DNA of 64,000 nt from PALSA-505 sp963702235. GTDB taxonomy: Bacteria; Actinomycetota; Actinomycetes; Streptosporangiales; Streptosporangiaceae. Numbering within the stretch: the first letter of the stretch is position 1; every line of letters starts with the position of its first letter. The notes beneath the pieces are model-generated. The model was given only the letters and a program-made list of their open reading frames with translations, was not told the origin of the DNA and ran no database searches. This document shows, one piece after another, positions 23,378 through 34,005 of this stretch. The stretch spans positions 1 through 64,000 of the forward strand of contig CAVPBZ010000011.1 in assembly GCA_963702235.1 (NCBI GenBank), written 5' to 3'. A program made the position numbers and the translations under genes.

Positions 23378-24451
23378 GCCGAGCGCGCGGGGATGGGCGG
23401 CGGCGTAGACCTCGCGCAGCCTGTCCACCGTCACCAGAGTGTAGACCTGCGTCGTGGTGACCGAGGCGTGCCCGAGCAGTTCCTGCACGACCCGGATGTC
23501 GGCGCCGCCGTCCAGCAGGTGGGTGGCGAAGGAGTGCCGCAGCGTGTGCGGGGACACCTGGTCCAGCCCGGCGCGGGCGGCGGCGGCGTGCAGCACCATC
23601 CAGGCGCCCTGCCGGGTCAGCCGGCCGCCGCGGGCGTTGAGGAACACGGCGGCGGTGGCCGGGGCGCGGGCCTTCGGGGCGGCGGCGGCGCGGGCCTTCG
23701 GTATCGCGGCGGCGCGAGGGCCCGGGGCGGCGGCGGCGCGGGGGGCCGGGGCGGCGGCGACGCGAGCCCTGGGCGCGGCTGACCGGCCCGCCGCCGCGGC
23801 CAGGGACGGCCGGGCCCGGACCAGGTAGGCCTGCAGCGCCTGGCTGGCGTAGCTGCCGACCGGGACGATCCGCTGCTTGCCGCCCTTGCCCGACAGCCGG
23901 ACCACCCCCTCGCCCGCGAGGTCCAGCTCGTCGATGTCGAGGCCGACGGCTTCGGATATGCGCGCGCCCGTCCCGTACAGGAACTCCAGCAGGGCCCGGT
24001 CCCGCAGCTGGCCCGGGCCGGCCGCGGCGGCCCCGCTGCCGGGGCCTGGCATCGGGCCGGCCGCGGCCAGCAGCCGCTCGACCTCATCCACGGTGATCGC
24101 CTTGGGCAGCCGCCGCGGCGGGGCCGGCGGCCGCACCTGCCGGGCCGGGTCGGCGTCGGTCAGGCCCTGGGCCGCGGCGAAGGCGTGCAGCCCGCGGACC
24201 GCGACCACGGCCCGGCCGGCCGAGCTGGCCGCGAGCGGGACGTGCTGCTCGTCGCCCTCCCGCAGCCCGGCCAGGAAGGCCGCGATGTCGGCGCCGGTGA
24301 GCTGGCCGATCGCGGTCTTGCCCTGGCCGGCCAGCGCGTCGCAGTAGCGCAGCAGGTCTCTGCGGTAGGACTCCAGCGTGCTGGCGGCCAGCCCGCGCTC
24401 GACCGCCAGGTGGTCGAGGTAGCCGCCGATCGCGTCCGTCAGCGTGATCAG
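23375..24451 (-). CDS. xerD: tyrosine recombinase XerD with Ala/Pro insertion
   Basis: A 358-residue tyrosine recombinase that resolves chromosome dimers at dif. The SAM-like N-domain begins LTDAIGGYLDHLAVERGLAA. The catalytic domain has Arg (GTGARISEA), Lys (SGKGGKQR), HTLRHSF, LGHAS and the nucleophile Tyr in TTQVYTLV. About 45 residues of Ala/Pro/Arg repeat (221-268) sit between LVRARPSLA and VFLNARGGRL. No ATG, GTG or TTG opens the N-domain. A CTG at 24451, overlapping the ald stop as CTGA with GAGG seven bases upstream, is the best start; the first GTG (24208) would delete the N-domain. Confidence 0.88.
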   Translation of the reverse strand: MITLTDAIGGYLDHLAVERGLAASTLESYRRDLLRYCDALAGQGKTAIGQLTGADIAAFLAGLREGDEQHVPLAASSAGRAVVAVRGLHAFAAAQGLTDADPARQVRPPAPPRRLPKAITVDEVERLLAAAGPMPGPGSGAAAAGPGQLRDRALLEFLYGTGARISEAVGLDIDELDLAGEGVVRLSGKGGKQRIVPVGSYASQALQAYLVRARPSLAAAAGRSAAPRARVAAAPAPRAAAAPGPRAAAIPKARAAAAPKARAPATAAVFLNARGGRLTRQGAWMVLHAAAARAGLDQVSPHTLRHSFATHLLDGGADIRVVQELLGHASVTTTQVYTLVTVDRLREVYAAAHPRALG

Positions 24452-25563
24452 CTGAGCACCTCGCCCGGGGTGACCCAGGGCAGGCCGTGTGCCTCGCCGA
24501 CCGGCGGGCAGGTGATCGTGCCCTCGTGCGTGTTCAGGCCGAGGGCCAGCGCCGGGTCGGCCCGCAGCGCCTCCCGCCAGCCGCGGCTGGCGATCTCCAC
24601 GATGTACGGCAGCGTCACGTTGGTCAGCGCGTAGGTGGAGGTATGCGGCACCGCGCCGGGCATGTTGGCCACGCAGTAGAACAGCGAGTTGTGCACCCGG
24701 AACGTGGGGTCGGCGTGAGTGGTGGGCCGCGAGTCCTCGAAGCAGCCGCCCTGGTCGATGGCGATGTCCACCAGCACCGAGCCCGGCTTCATCCTGGACA
24801 CGAGCTCGTTGGAGATCAGCATCGGCGCCTTGGCCCCGGGCACGAGCACCGCGCCGATGACCAGGTCGGCGTCGATCGCCGCCCGCTCGATCTCGTAGGC
24901 GTTGGACGCGACGGTCTGCAGGTGTCCCTGGTAGATGGCGTCCGCCGCGCGCAGCCGGGCGATGTTCTTATCGACGAGCAGCACCTCGGCCTGCATGCCG
25001 AGGGCGATGGCGGCCGCGTTCATGCCCGACACGCCGGCCCCGAGCACCACCACCTTCGCCGCGTACACGCCGGACACGCCGCCCATGAGCACGCCGCGGC
25101 CGCCGCCGTCGCTCTGCAGGTGATGCGCCCCCACCTGGGGCGCCATCCGGCCGGCCACCTCGGACATGGGCGCGAGCAGCGGCAGCGACCCGTCGGCCAG
25201 CTGGACGGTCTCGTACGCGATCGAGGTGATGCCGGACTCGAGCAGCGCGTCGGTGCAGGGCCGGGACGCGGCCAGGTGCAGGTAGGTGAAGAGCACCTGC
25301 CCCTTGCGCATCCGGTGGTACTCCTCGGCGACCGGCTCCTTGACCTTGAGCACCAGGTCGGCGGTGTCCCACACCGCGTCGGCGGTGGGCAGGATCGCGC
25401 CCCCGGCCGCGACGAAGTCCTTGTCCGGGATCGCCGAGCCGCTGCCCGCCCCCGCCTCGATGAACACCTGGTGCCCGGTCCGCACCAGCTCGTGCGCGCC
25501 GGACGGGGTGATGGCCACCCGGTCCTCGTGGTTCTTGACTTCCTTCGGAACGCCAACCTTCAT
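24448..25563 (-). CDS. ald: alanine dehydrogenase
   Basis: A 371-residue NAD-dependent alanine dehydrogenase (L-alanine to pyruvate plus ammonia, or the reverse). The N-terminus MKVGVPKEVKNHEDRVAITP, the Rossmann region VVLGAGVSGMNAAAIALGMQ and DIAIDQGGCFE are diagnostic. Full length. The start is ATG 25563; the open frame extends to 25707 without homology. Its stop overlaps the proposed xerD start. Confidence 0.96.
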   Translation of the reverse strand: MKVGVPKEVKNHEDRVAITPSGAHELVRTGHQVFIEAGAGSGSAIPDKDFVAAGGAILPTADAVWDTADLVLKVKEPVAEEYHRMRKGQVLFTYLHLAASRPCTDALLESGITSIAYETVQLADGSLPLLAPMSEVAGRMAPQVGAHHLQSDGGGRGVLMGGVSGVYAAKVVVLGAGVSGMNAAAIALGMQAEVLLVDKNIARLRAADAIYQGHLQTVASNAYEIERAAIDADLVIGAVLVPGAKAPMLISNELVSRMKPGSVLVDIAIDQGGCFEDSRPTTHADPTFRVHNSLFYCVANMPGAVPHTSTYALTNVTLPYIVEIASRGWREALRADPALALGLNTHEGTITCPPVGEAHGLPWVTPGEVLS

Positions 25564-25648
25564 TGACTGCCAGCCTTTCCTGGTTCGCCTGGCCGCCCGG
25601 CCCCATTGCCGTGCGGATGATGTCCCTGGCGAGCCTCCCGGCCGCCGG

Positions 25649-26340
25649 TCAGCGTTCGGGCGCATCCGCGGGGCGGAGCCCCGCGAACCCGTCCCGCCTG
25701 GCGGCATACGCGGACAAGATACCTACTACCGCGGGGCCGTTGTGCAGTTCACCGGCCAGGACCAGGCTGAAGGCCTGCTCGATCGGCACCCACGCGAGCT
25801 GCAGCTGCGCTTCCTCGTGTTCGGCCACGAAGCCGCGTTCGGCCGTGGCGACCTCGGACAGGCCGCGGGCGAGGAAGATGCGCAGCCGTTCGGTGCTGAT
25901 CCCCGGTGAGGAGAAGTAGTCCGCCAGCACGTTCCACTCGCGGGCGCGGAAGCCCGTCTCTTCCAGCAGCTCCCGCTGGGCGGTCAGGTGCGCGGGCTCG
26001 CCGTCCACGTCCCGCAGCCCGGCCGGGACCTCCCAGAGCAGCCGGCCCACCGGATGCCGGTACTGGCGGATCATCAGCACCTGGTCGTCCGCATCGAGGG
26101 CGACGACGCCGACCGCGCCGGGGTGGACCACGACGTCCCGTTCGGCAGAGGTGCCGTCCGGCATGAGCACGAGGTCGGTGCGGAGCGTCACGATGTGACT
26201 GCGGGCACGCTCAACCGACGACAGCACCGGCCACTGCTCGGCGACGTCGGCCAGCGCCGGGGCGGCTGGCGCCGGGGCGGCTGGGCCGGTGAAGGGCCCC
26301 GGCCGCCCGGTGCCCGCCGGGACGCCGGGGCGCGCGCCGG

Positions 26341-26344
<4 letters not shown>
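25649..26344 (-). CDS. NUDIX hydrolase, ADP-ribose pyrophosphatase type
   Basis: A 231-residue NUDIX enzyme. The NUDIX box is at GLRDVDGEPAHLTAQRELLE followed by ETGF; it has one residue more than usual between the Gly and the first Glu, while REL.EE is intact. The preceding YRHPVGRLLWEVPAG matches ADP-ribose pyrophosphatases. The first 35 residues are Ala/Pro-rich. The GTG start overlaps the pyrG stop (GTGA). The gene lies between pyrG and ald, its usual place in actinobacteria. Confidence 0.92.
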
Positions 26345-28044
<1,700 letters not shown>

Positions 28045-28254
28045 GATGATCTCCCGTGGTCGGTGCGATGCGGGTAATGCCTCCGCTCCACGGACCCTCA
28101 GGATAACAGCAGGCAGTAACCGCAACGGGCACTGACACCGGACTCGCGCGACACAGTACGGCCGGTGGGCGGCGCGGCACGCAGAGTTCCGTGCCGCGCC
28201 CGGCCGAATCGCGTTCGGTACGGTGTCGCTCGGAAGCTCGGAAGGGTATCGCTC

Positions 28255-28310
28255 GGAACTCGGGAACTCGGGAACTCGGGAACTCGGAAGGTCGGAAGCT
28301 CGGAAGGGAG
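28255..28310. repeat. 8-bp tandem repeat GGAACTCG and variants
   Basis: Four exact copies of GGAACTCG (28255-28286) are followed by GAAGGTCG, GAAGCTCG and GAAGGGAG, the last of which forms the ribosome site of the next gene. Similar words occur at 28228-28252. Confidence 0.8.
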
Positions 28311-28314
28311 CCTC

Positions 28315-29557
28315 GTGCCCGCATCCCCGGCCGGTGCCGCGATCGCCGGCCTTGGCCTGACCGAGCTCGGCAAGGTCTACGACCGCACCCCGCGGCGGCT
28401 GGCCGACGAGGCCGTGCGACTCGCGGCCGCGGACGCGGGGCTGGAGCTGAGTGACCTCGACGGATTGCTGATCTGCCCGGGGATCGCCGGCAGCGTCCTG
28501 GATGTCGGGCTGGCCCAGGTACTGGGCCTGCGGGATCTCCGGCTGCTCAGCGTGATCAACGCTTACGGCGCGTCGGCCGGAGCGGCGGTCGAGCTAGCCG
28601 CGCTCGCCATCACCAGCGGATCGGCCAGCGCGGTGGCCTGCGTGTTCGCGGACACGCCGCTGCGGGCCAGCACGCCGGCCGGGGCGACGTTCGGGCTGCG
28701 GGCCGGGGCACGCCGGGCGGCGTCAGGTCCGGCGGCGTCAGGTCCGGCGGGGGCGGGGCCGGGCGGTGAGCGGGCGCAGTGGCACGGGCTGCAGGGGCTG
28801 TCCGCGGGATTCGGCTACCGCTCGGTCACCGCCGAGTACGCGCTGGCGGCGCGCCGGCACATGGCCAGGTACGGCACGACCAGCGAGCAGCTCGGCGCGG
28901 TCGCCGTGGCCCAGCGCGCGTGGGCGGCCGGCAACCCGAGGGCCCAGCTGCGCGATCCCCTCACCATCGCCGACCACCAGGCCTCGCGGTGGATCGTCGA
29001 GCCGCTGCACCTGCTCGACTGCTGCCTGGTCTCGAACGGCAGCATCGCCGTCGTGGTGACGGGCGCGGACCGGGCAGCCGGGCTGCGCAGGCCGCCGGTG
29101 CACATCTGGGGCTGGGGCCAGGGACACCCCGGCGATCAGCTGGAGCGGGGCAGCGAGTTCGGCCTGCGGACCGGTGCCGCCGCCGCCGGGCCCGCCGCGA
29201 TGGCCATGGCCGGGATCGGCACCGCCGACGTGACGATGTGCCAGATTCTACGACTGCTACACCTACACGGTCGTGGTCACGCTGGAGGACTACGGGTTCT
29301 GCCCGAAGGGCGAGGGCGGCCCGTTCGCAGCCTCGGGAGCGCTCGCGCCGGGCGGGTCGCTGCCGGTCAACACCGGGGGCGGCCAGCTCTCGTCCTACTA
29401 CATGTGGGGCTTCACCCCCCTGTCCGAGGCGGTCATCCAGGCCCGCGGCGACGGCGGCGCCCGGCAGGCACCGGCCAGTGACGTGATCATGGTCAGCGGC
29501 AACGGCGGAATCCTGGCGCATCACTCCACGTTGATCCTGAGTCCGCACCCCCGGTGA
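28315..29557 (+). pseudogene. thiolase-like lipid-transfer protein, apparent frameshift
   Basis: The protein resembles the non-decarboxylating thiolase/lipid-transfer proteins that work with DUF35 proteins in actinobacterial lipid or sterol side-chain metabolism. Part one runs from GTG 28315 (GGGAG upstream) through AAIAGLGLTELGKVYDRTPR to ADVTMCQI. Part two continues YDCYTYTVVVTLEDYGFCPK and ends with VNTGGGQLSSYYMWGFTPLS. The frames meet at 29245-29249, where GATTCT replaces the expected GATCT; removing one T restores CQIYDCYTYT. There are no other lesions. The DUF35 partner gene lies beyond the HelD-like gene and is also broken. Confidence 0.75.
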
Positions 29558-29561
29558 AGGG

Positions 29562-29711
29562 ATGACCGTGAGCTCAGCCTCAGTCTCAGCGCCCGGCCTC
29601 CTGGGTGGCCGGGACGGCGGTCGGGCCGGACGGGCTGGCGGCGATCCGGGCTTCGTGGCCGGCGCGAGGGAGGTCCTGACGGCCATCGCCGGCTACCTGA
29701 ACGGCAGGTAG
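29562..29711 (+). CDS. possible 49-aa ORF after the thiolase gene
   Basis: A short frame with GAAGGG immediately before its ATG, four bases after the thiolase stop. The end, GDPGFVAGAREVLTAIAGYL, is protein-like and amphipathic; the first half is Ser/Gly/Arg-rich. No family is recognised. It may be a remnant of a larger gene. Confidence 0.3.
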   Translation: MTVSSASVSAPGLLGGRDGGRAGRAGGDPGFVAGAREVLTAIAGYLNGR

Positions 29712-30001
29712 GCACCGGGCCGGGGCTCCGGCCGCATGCGCGCTAACCGTCATGTCATTCTTTCGCCCGGCATACGGCACGCCATTTACGCGTTAACTCC
29801 TGACGGACTGAAGACTCGCAATGAGAGCAGGGGAAATGGAGCGTGTGCGCCGGAATACCGGGCCGAGGTACTGCCCGCGAAGCCACGCGCCCGGCCGGGA
29901 GGCTGGCTCCGTGTTTGCCGGATCACCGTGGTACCTGATCACCATCGGAGCACGCCAGGGGGTTGCCGGAGGACTGGCCAGCCGGGCCTTCGCAAGTGCT
30001 G
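29712..30001. other. intergenic stretch before the HelD-like gene
   Basis: Nothing coding is seen. GC content is lower than in neighbouring genes. No palindrome resembling the known rifamycin-associated element was found by eye. Confidence 0.4.
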
Positions 30002-30074
30002 AAACTCTTTGATAGAGTTTGTCATCCGTAAATAGAAATAGCCTCCATAGCGGAGGCCAAGGCTAATTATAGCC
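30002..30074 (+). promoter_or_regulatory. triple-hairpin leader of the HelD-like gene
   Basis: Three perfect stem-loops stand in a row. AAACTCT-TTGAT-AGAGTTT is at 30002-30020, GCCTCC-ATAGC-GGAGGC at 30041-30057 and GGCTA-ATTA-TAGCC at 30061-30074. The last ends just before the GGGGAGGG ribosome site (30075-30082). The segment is AT-richer than its surroundings. It may be a transcribed attenuator controlling HelD, or the first hairpin may be an operator. Confidence 0.55.
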
Positions 30075-30087
30075 GGGGAGGGTTTTC

Positions 30088-32523
30088 TTGTCAAAATCAC
30101 CGGGCACATTGCCGTCCGGTCATGCGGAAAAACCCGGACCGACCGCTGAGAAGCCCGTCAGCGCGGCCACCCCGGAGCAGTCGCTGCCCTACGACGAGGA
30201 CGTGGACCGCGAGCAGGAGTACGTCACCATGCTCTACAGCCGCCTCGACGGGCTGCGCGAGCGGGCCGCCAGCCGGCTGGCCTGGACGCTGCGGGAAACC
30301 GGCGGCACGCCCGCGGCCCGGACCGAGCGGGACGTGTCAGCCGACATGTTCACCACCCGGATAGCCCAGCTGGACGCGGCCGAGAACGGGCTGTGCTTCG
30401 GCAGGCTGGACTTCACCGAAGGCGAGCGCCGCTACATCGGCCGGATGGGCATCCGCGACGAGGCCGCCGATTATGAGCCGCTGCTGCTTGACTGGCGCGC
30501 GCCCGCCGCGCGGCCGTTCTACCTGGCCACCGCCGCCTCGCCCGAGGGGGTCACGCGCCGCAGGCACATCAAGACCCGGCGCAGGCAGGTCACCGGCTTC
30601 GACGACGAAGTACTCGACCTGAGCGCCCCGCAGGGACACCAGCATCAGGGGCTCACCGGCGAGGCATCGCTGCTCGCCGCGCTCAACGCCAGCCGGACCG
30701 GACGGATGGCGGACATCGTCGAGACGATCCAGGCCGAGCAGGACACCATCATCCGCGCGCCCCAGCAGGGCGTGGTCGTGGTGCAAGGCGGCCCGGGCAC
30801 CGGCAAAACCGCGGTGGCGCTGCACCGGGCGGCCTACCTGCTGTACACGCACCGGCGGCAGCTGGAGAAGCGCGGCGTGCTCATCGTCGGCCCGAACGCG
30901 ACATTCCTCCGCTATATCGGGCAGGTACTGCCGGCACTCGGCGAGACCGGCGTGGTGCTGTCCACCGTCAGCGAGCTGTATCCCGGCATCACCCCGCAGC
31001 GGGACGAGCCGGCCGGGGTGTCCGCGGTCAAGGGCAGCCTGGCCATGGCGGCCGTGGTTTTCGCCGCCGTCAGGGACAGGCAGCGGACTCCGCAGAAGGC
31101 GGCCGAGATCCGGTACGACCGGGACACCTTGCGGCTGGACCGGGACGTGTGCGTTCGGGCCAGGGAAAAAGCCAGGCGGTCCCGCAGGCCGCACAATGAG
31201 GCCCGTCCCATCTTCGTCCGGGAGATCATCAGTGCGCTGGCGCGGCAGGTGGCCGGGCGGCTCGGCGACACCATGCGGGAAACCGATGTGATGGTCGCGG
31301 ACATTCTCGGCGAGGAAGCCCCGCCGGATCACAGCGTGCTCGATGAGATCGCGCTGGACGACATCGCGCGCGAACTGCGCCGCGACCCCGAGGTCCGCGC
31401 CGCGATCAACCGGCTGTGGCCCAGCCTGACCCCGCAGCGGCTGCTGGCCGACCTGTTCTCCTCCCCCGAGCGGCTGCGCCGGGCGGCGCCCAAGCTGACC
31501 GAGGCTGAGCGCGCACTGCTGCTGCGCGACCCCGACGGCGGCTGGGCGGTGGCCGACATCCCGCTGCTCGACGAGGCGGCCGAGCTCCTGGGCGAGGATG
31601 ACCGGGCGCAGCGGGCCCGGGCGGAGCGCAAGCGCCGGGAGGCGATCGACTACGCCGGCGGCGTGGTCGATCTGCTGTCTCGTGACCTGCAGGACCCGGA
31701 GGTCCTGCTGGCCTCCGACCTGATCGACCCGCAGCGGCTGGCCGAGCGGCACGCCGAGGAGGACTACCTGACCACGGCGGAGCGGGCCGCGGCCGACCGG
31801 ACGTGGGCGTTCGGGCACGTCATCGTCAACGAGGCGCAAGAGCTCTCGGAGATGGCGTGGCGGATGCTGATGCGGCGCTGCCCCACCCGGTCCATGACCC
31901 TGGTCGGTGACGTGGCGCAGACCGGCGACCCGGCCGGCACGTCGTCCTGGCAGGATGCCCTCGAGCCGTTCCTGGGCAAGCGGTGGCGGCTGGAACGGCT
32001 GACCGTGAACTACCGGACGCCCGCCGAGATCATGGCGGTGGCCGCGGACGTGGCCGCGGTGATCGGCCCGCTGGCCGAGTCCGACCTGCCGCGGTCGGTG
32101 CGCGAGTCCGGCACCGAGCCGTGGCACCTGCCGGTCCCGCCCGGTGAGCTGGACAAGCGGCTGGCCGAGGTGACGGAGCAGGAGGCCGCCGCGGTGGGTG
32201 ACGGCCGGGTGGCGGTGATCGTGCCCGCGGCCCGGCTGGGCGAGCTGGGCGGCGCGGTCCGTACCGCTGTTCCCGACGCGTCGGTCGGCGCCGGCGCCGA
32301 GCTGGAGAACACCGTGGTGGTGCTCAGCGTGCGGCAGGCCAAGGGGCTGGAGTTCGACTCGGTGATCGTCGCGGAGCCCGGGCAGATCCTGGCCGAGTCA
32401 CCGCGCGGGCACAGCGATCTCTACGTGGCCCTGACCAGGGCGACGCAGTGGCTGGGCGTGCTGCATTCCGACGATCTGCCGGAGGTCCTGGCCCGGCTGC
32501 GGGCCCGGGCCGCCAGCGGCTGA
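30088..32523 (+). CDS. HelD-like RNA polymerase-associated ATPase (UvrD/Rep fold)
   Basis: An 811-residue superfamily-1 ATPase of the actinobacterial HelD class. The N-terminal coiled-coil arm (about 30-75) precedes the 1A domain, with Walker A GGPGTGKTAVALHRAAYLLY near 235-255. The Walker B-like segment reads HVIVNEAQELSEM, and VNYRTPAEIM and YVALTRATQWLG are late helicase motifs. HelD proteins remove stalled or drug-bound RNA polymerase from DNA, and some actinobacterial members confer rifampicin tolerance. The start is TTG 30088, five bases after GGGGAGGG; a TTG start should limit translation. A three-hairpin leader precedes it. Confidence 0.88.
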   Translation: MSKSPGTLPSGHAEKPGPTAEKPVSAATPEQSLPYDEDVDREQEYVTMLYSRLDGLRERAASRLAWTLRETGGTPAARTERDVSADMFTTRIAQLDAAENGLCFGRLDFTEGERRYIGRMGIRDEAADYEPLLLDWRAPAARPFYLATAASPEGVTRRRHIKTRRRQVTGFDDEVLDLSAPQGHQHQGLTGEASLLAALNASRTGRMADIVETIQAEQDTIIRAPQQGVVVVQGGPGTGKTAVALHRAAYLLYTHRRQLEKRGVLIVGPNATFLRYIGQVLPALGETGVVLSTVSELYPGITPQRDEPAGVSAVKGSLAMAAVVFAAVRDRQRTPQKAAEIRYDRDTLRLDRDVCVRAREKARRSRRPHNEARPIFVREIISALARQVAGRLGDTMRETDVMVADILGEEAPPDHSVLDEIALDDIARELRRDPEVRAAINRLWPSLTPQRLLADLFSSPERLRRAAPKLTEAERALLLRDPDGGWAVADIPLLDEAAELLGEDDRAQRARAERKRREAIDYAGGVVDLLSRDLQDPEVLLASDLIDPQRLAERHAEEDYLTTAERAAADRTWAFGHVIVNEAQELSEMAWRMLMRRCPTRSMTLVGDVAQTGDPAGTSSWQDALEPFLGKRWRLERLTVNYRTPAEIMAVAADVAAVIGPLAESDLPRSVRESGTEPWHLPVPPGELDKRLAEVTEQEAAAVGDGRVAVIVPAARLGELGGAVRTAVPDASVGAGAELENTVVVLSVRQAKGLEFDSVIVAEPGQILAESPRGHSDLYVALTRATQWLGVLHSDDLPEVLARLRARAASG

Positions 32524-32535
32524 GCGGGGGCCGCG

Positions 32536-33016
32536 GTGGACGTTGGCGTCATCCGGGCGGACGAGCGCTCGGCTGCCTTCTTCGAGGCGGCGGCGCGGGA
32601 TGTGCTGCTGATCAAGCGCTGCGCGGGCTGCGGCCGCTGGCTCGACCCGGGCGTGCCGGGCTGCACCGGGTGCGGCGAGGCCGACCCGCCGTGGGAGCCG
32701 GCCGCAGGCCGCGGCACCCTGATCAGCTGGGCGGTGCTGCACGCCGCGACGCCCGGCGCGGCGGAGGCGGCGGCCGATGCTGGCGACGCTCCGGATGCTG
32801 CGGCCAGCGTGCTCGCGCTGGTGGAACTCGACGAGGGCCCGTGGCTGCGCACCCGGCTGGAGGGGACCGGCGGGAGCGGGCGGGGCGGAGCGGCCGCGGA
32901 CGGGGTCGGGCCGGCGGGCCGGGCCGGCCGGGCCGCAGGCCGGGCTGCGGGTGGTCGTTGGCTTCGTGCACCCGGCCGAGGGCGAGAGCTATCCCGTCTT
33001 CCGGCCCGAGACGTAG
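32536..33016 (+). pseudogene. DUF35 OB-fold/zinc-ribbon protein, apparent frameshift
   Basis: The first part (GTG 32536) gives the rubredoxin-like zinc ribbon CAGCGRWLDPGVPGCTGCGE and the start of the OB fold (LISWAVLHA, then LALVELDEGPWLRTRL). The final strands, LRVVVGFVHPAEGESYPVF, read in a different frame ending at 33016. The shift lies in the GC-only stretch at about 32870-32945. DUF35 proteins bind acyl-CoA and pair with lipid-transfer thiolases, such as the gene at 28315. The enlarged Ala-rich loop and GC-only shift point to slippage or sequencing error. Confidence 0.65.
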
Positions 33017-33024
33017 CGGCGGGT

Positions 33025-33945
33025 TCAGCCCCTGGCCGCGGGGTGCGGATCGCTGCCGGAGGATCGGGCGGACAGCGCCGCATCGCCGTCAGGCCGGTGC
33101 TCGGTCTGCCCGAACCGGGCGAGCTGCACCGCGCTGAACACCGCCAGGACGAACCCGGCGATGGCCACGGCGGCCAGCCCGTGCCTGGTCTTGTCCCCGA
33201 GCAGCAGGATCCCGACGGCCGCAGGCGGAATCGTCTCCACCAGCACCACGGCCGCGACGGCGACGGTGACGCTCCCGCCCTCCAGCGCCGACGCGTAGAA
33301 CAGGAAAGACACGATCCCGGCCGCGGCCAGCGCGTAGGCGGCGGGATCACGAACCAGGAGCGCGGGCGAGAAGCCGGTCAGGACGCGCGCCGCGACCGCC
33401 AGCACCCCGTAGCCGAGTCCGGCGGTGGCGCCGAGCAGCGGCGTCCGGGCCGGGCCGGGCAGCCGGGCGACCGCCAGGCCGATCATGCCGATGCCGGCCA
33501 CGGCCACGATGAGCGCGAGCTTGAAGGTGTTCCCGACGTCTGCCGCGCCCTGAGGTCCCGCCGAGGAGCCGAGCAGGCCGACGCCGGCGATGACCCCGCC
33601 GACGGCCAGCCACTCGCGCCAGCCGAGCACCGCTCCGACCATCCAGGACGCGCACACGGCGGTGACCGCCAGATTGGCGGCGATCATCGCCTGGACGGCG
33701 AACAGCGGAAGCCGGTGCAGCGCCACGAGCTGGGCGATGAACCCCAGGACGTCCAGGCCAAGGCTGGCCAGGAACCGCCACTGGCTGAACATGCGGACGA
33801 CCAGTCCGGGGTCAACGGCGGCGAAAGTGCCGCTTCCGGGTGCAGCGGGAGGGCGGCTCGCAGCGCGAACCGCCACCGCCTGCATCGCGGAGGCCACCCC
33901 GTAGAACAGGGGCGCCAGCACCGCGGCTATGAGACTCGCTAGCAC
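33025..33945 (-). CDS. DMT-superfamily membrane protein
   Basis: A 306-residue integral membrane protein with about nine to ten hydrophobic segments in the layout of drug/metabolite transporters. It has an N-terminal helix (MLASLIAAVLAPLFYGVASA), a first EamA-like repeat up to GLLGSS and a second ending in VLAVFSAVQL. The tail (about 275-306) is hydrophilic. The substrate is unknown. It converges on the DUF35 gene with only eight bases between stops. Confidence 0.8.
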   Translation of the reverse strand: MLASLIAAVLAPLFYGVASAMQAVAVRAASRPPAAPGSGTFAAVDPGLVVRMFSQWRFLASLGLDVLGFIAQLVALHRLPLFAVQAMIAANLAVTAVCASWMVGAVLGWREWLAVGGVIAGVGLLGSSAGPQGAADVGNTFKLALIVAVAGIGMIGLAVARLPGPARTPLLGATAGLGYGVLAVAARVLTGFSPALLVRDPAAYALAAAGIVSFLFYASALEGGSVTVAVAAVVLVETIPPAAVGILLLGDKTRHGLAAVAIAGFVLAVFSAVQLARFGQTEHRPDGDAALSARSSGSDPHPAARG

Positions 33946-34005
33946 CTTTCTGACCTTACGCTCAGCTTCTGCACAGCCAGTATCCAGCTTGGGGCGGTAG
34001 AGCCC

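Noticed and set aside
29700..30087. Rifamycin-associated element upstream of the HelD-like gene
   Set aside because: I looked for the inverted GGGGCTTGC/GCAAGCCCC-type element and did not find it on either strand.
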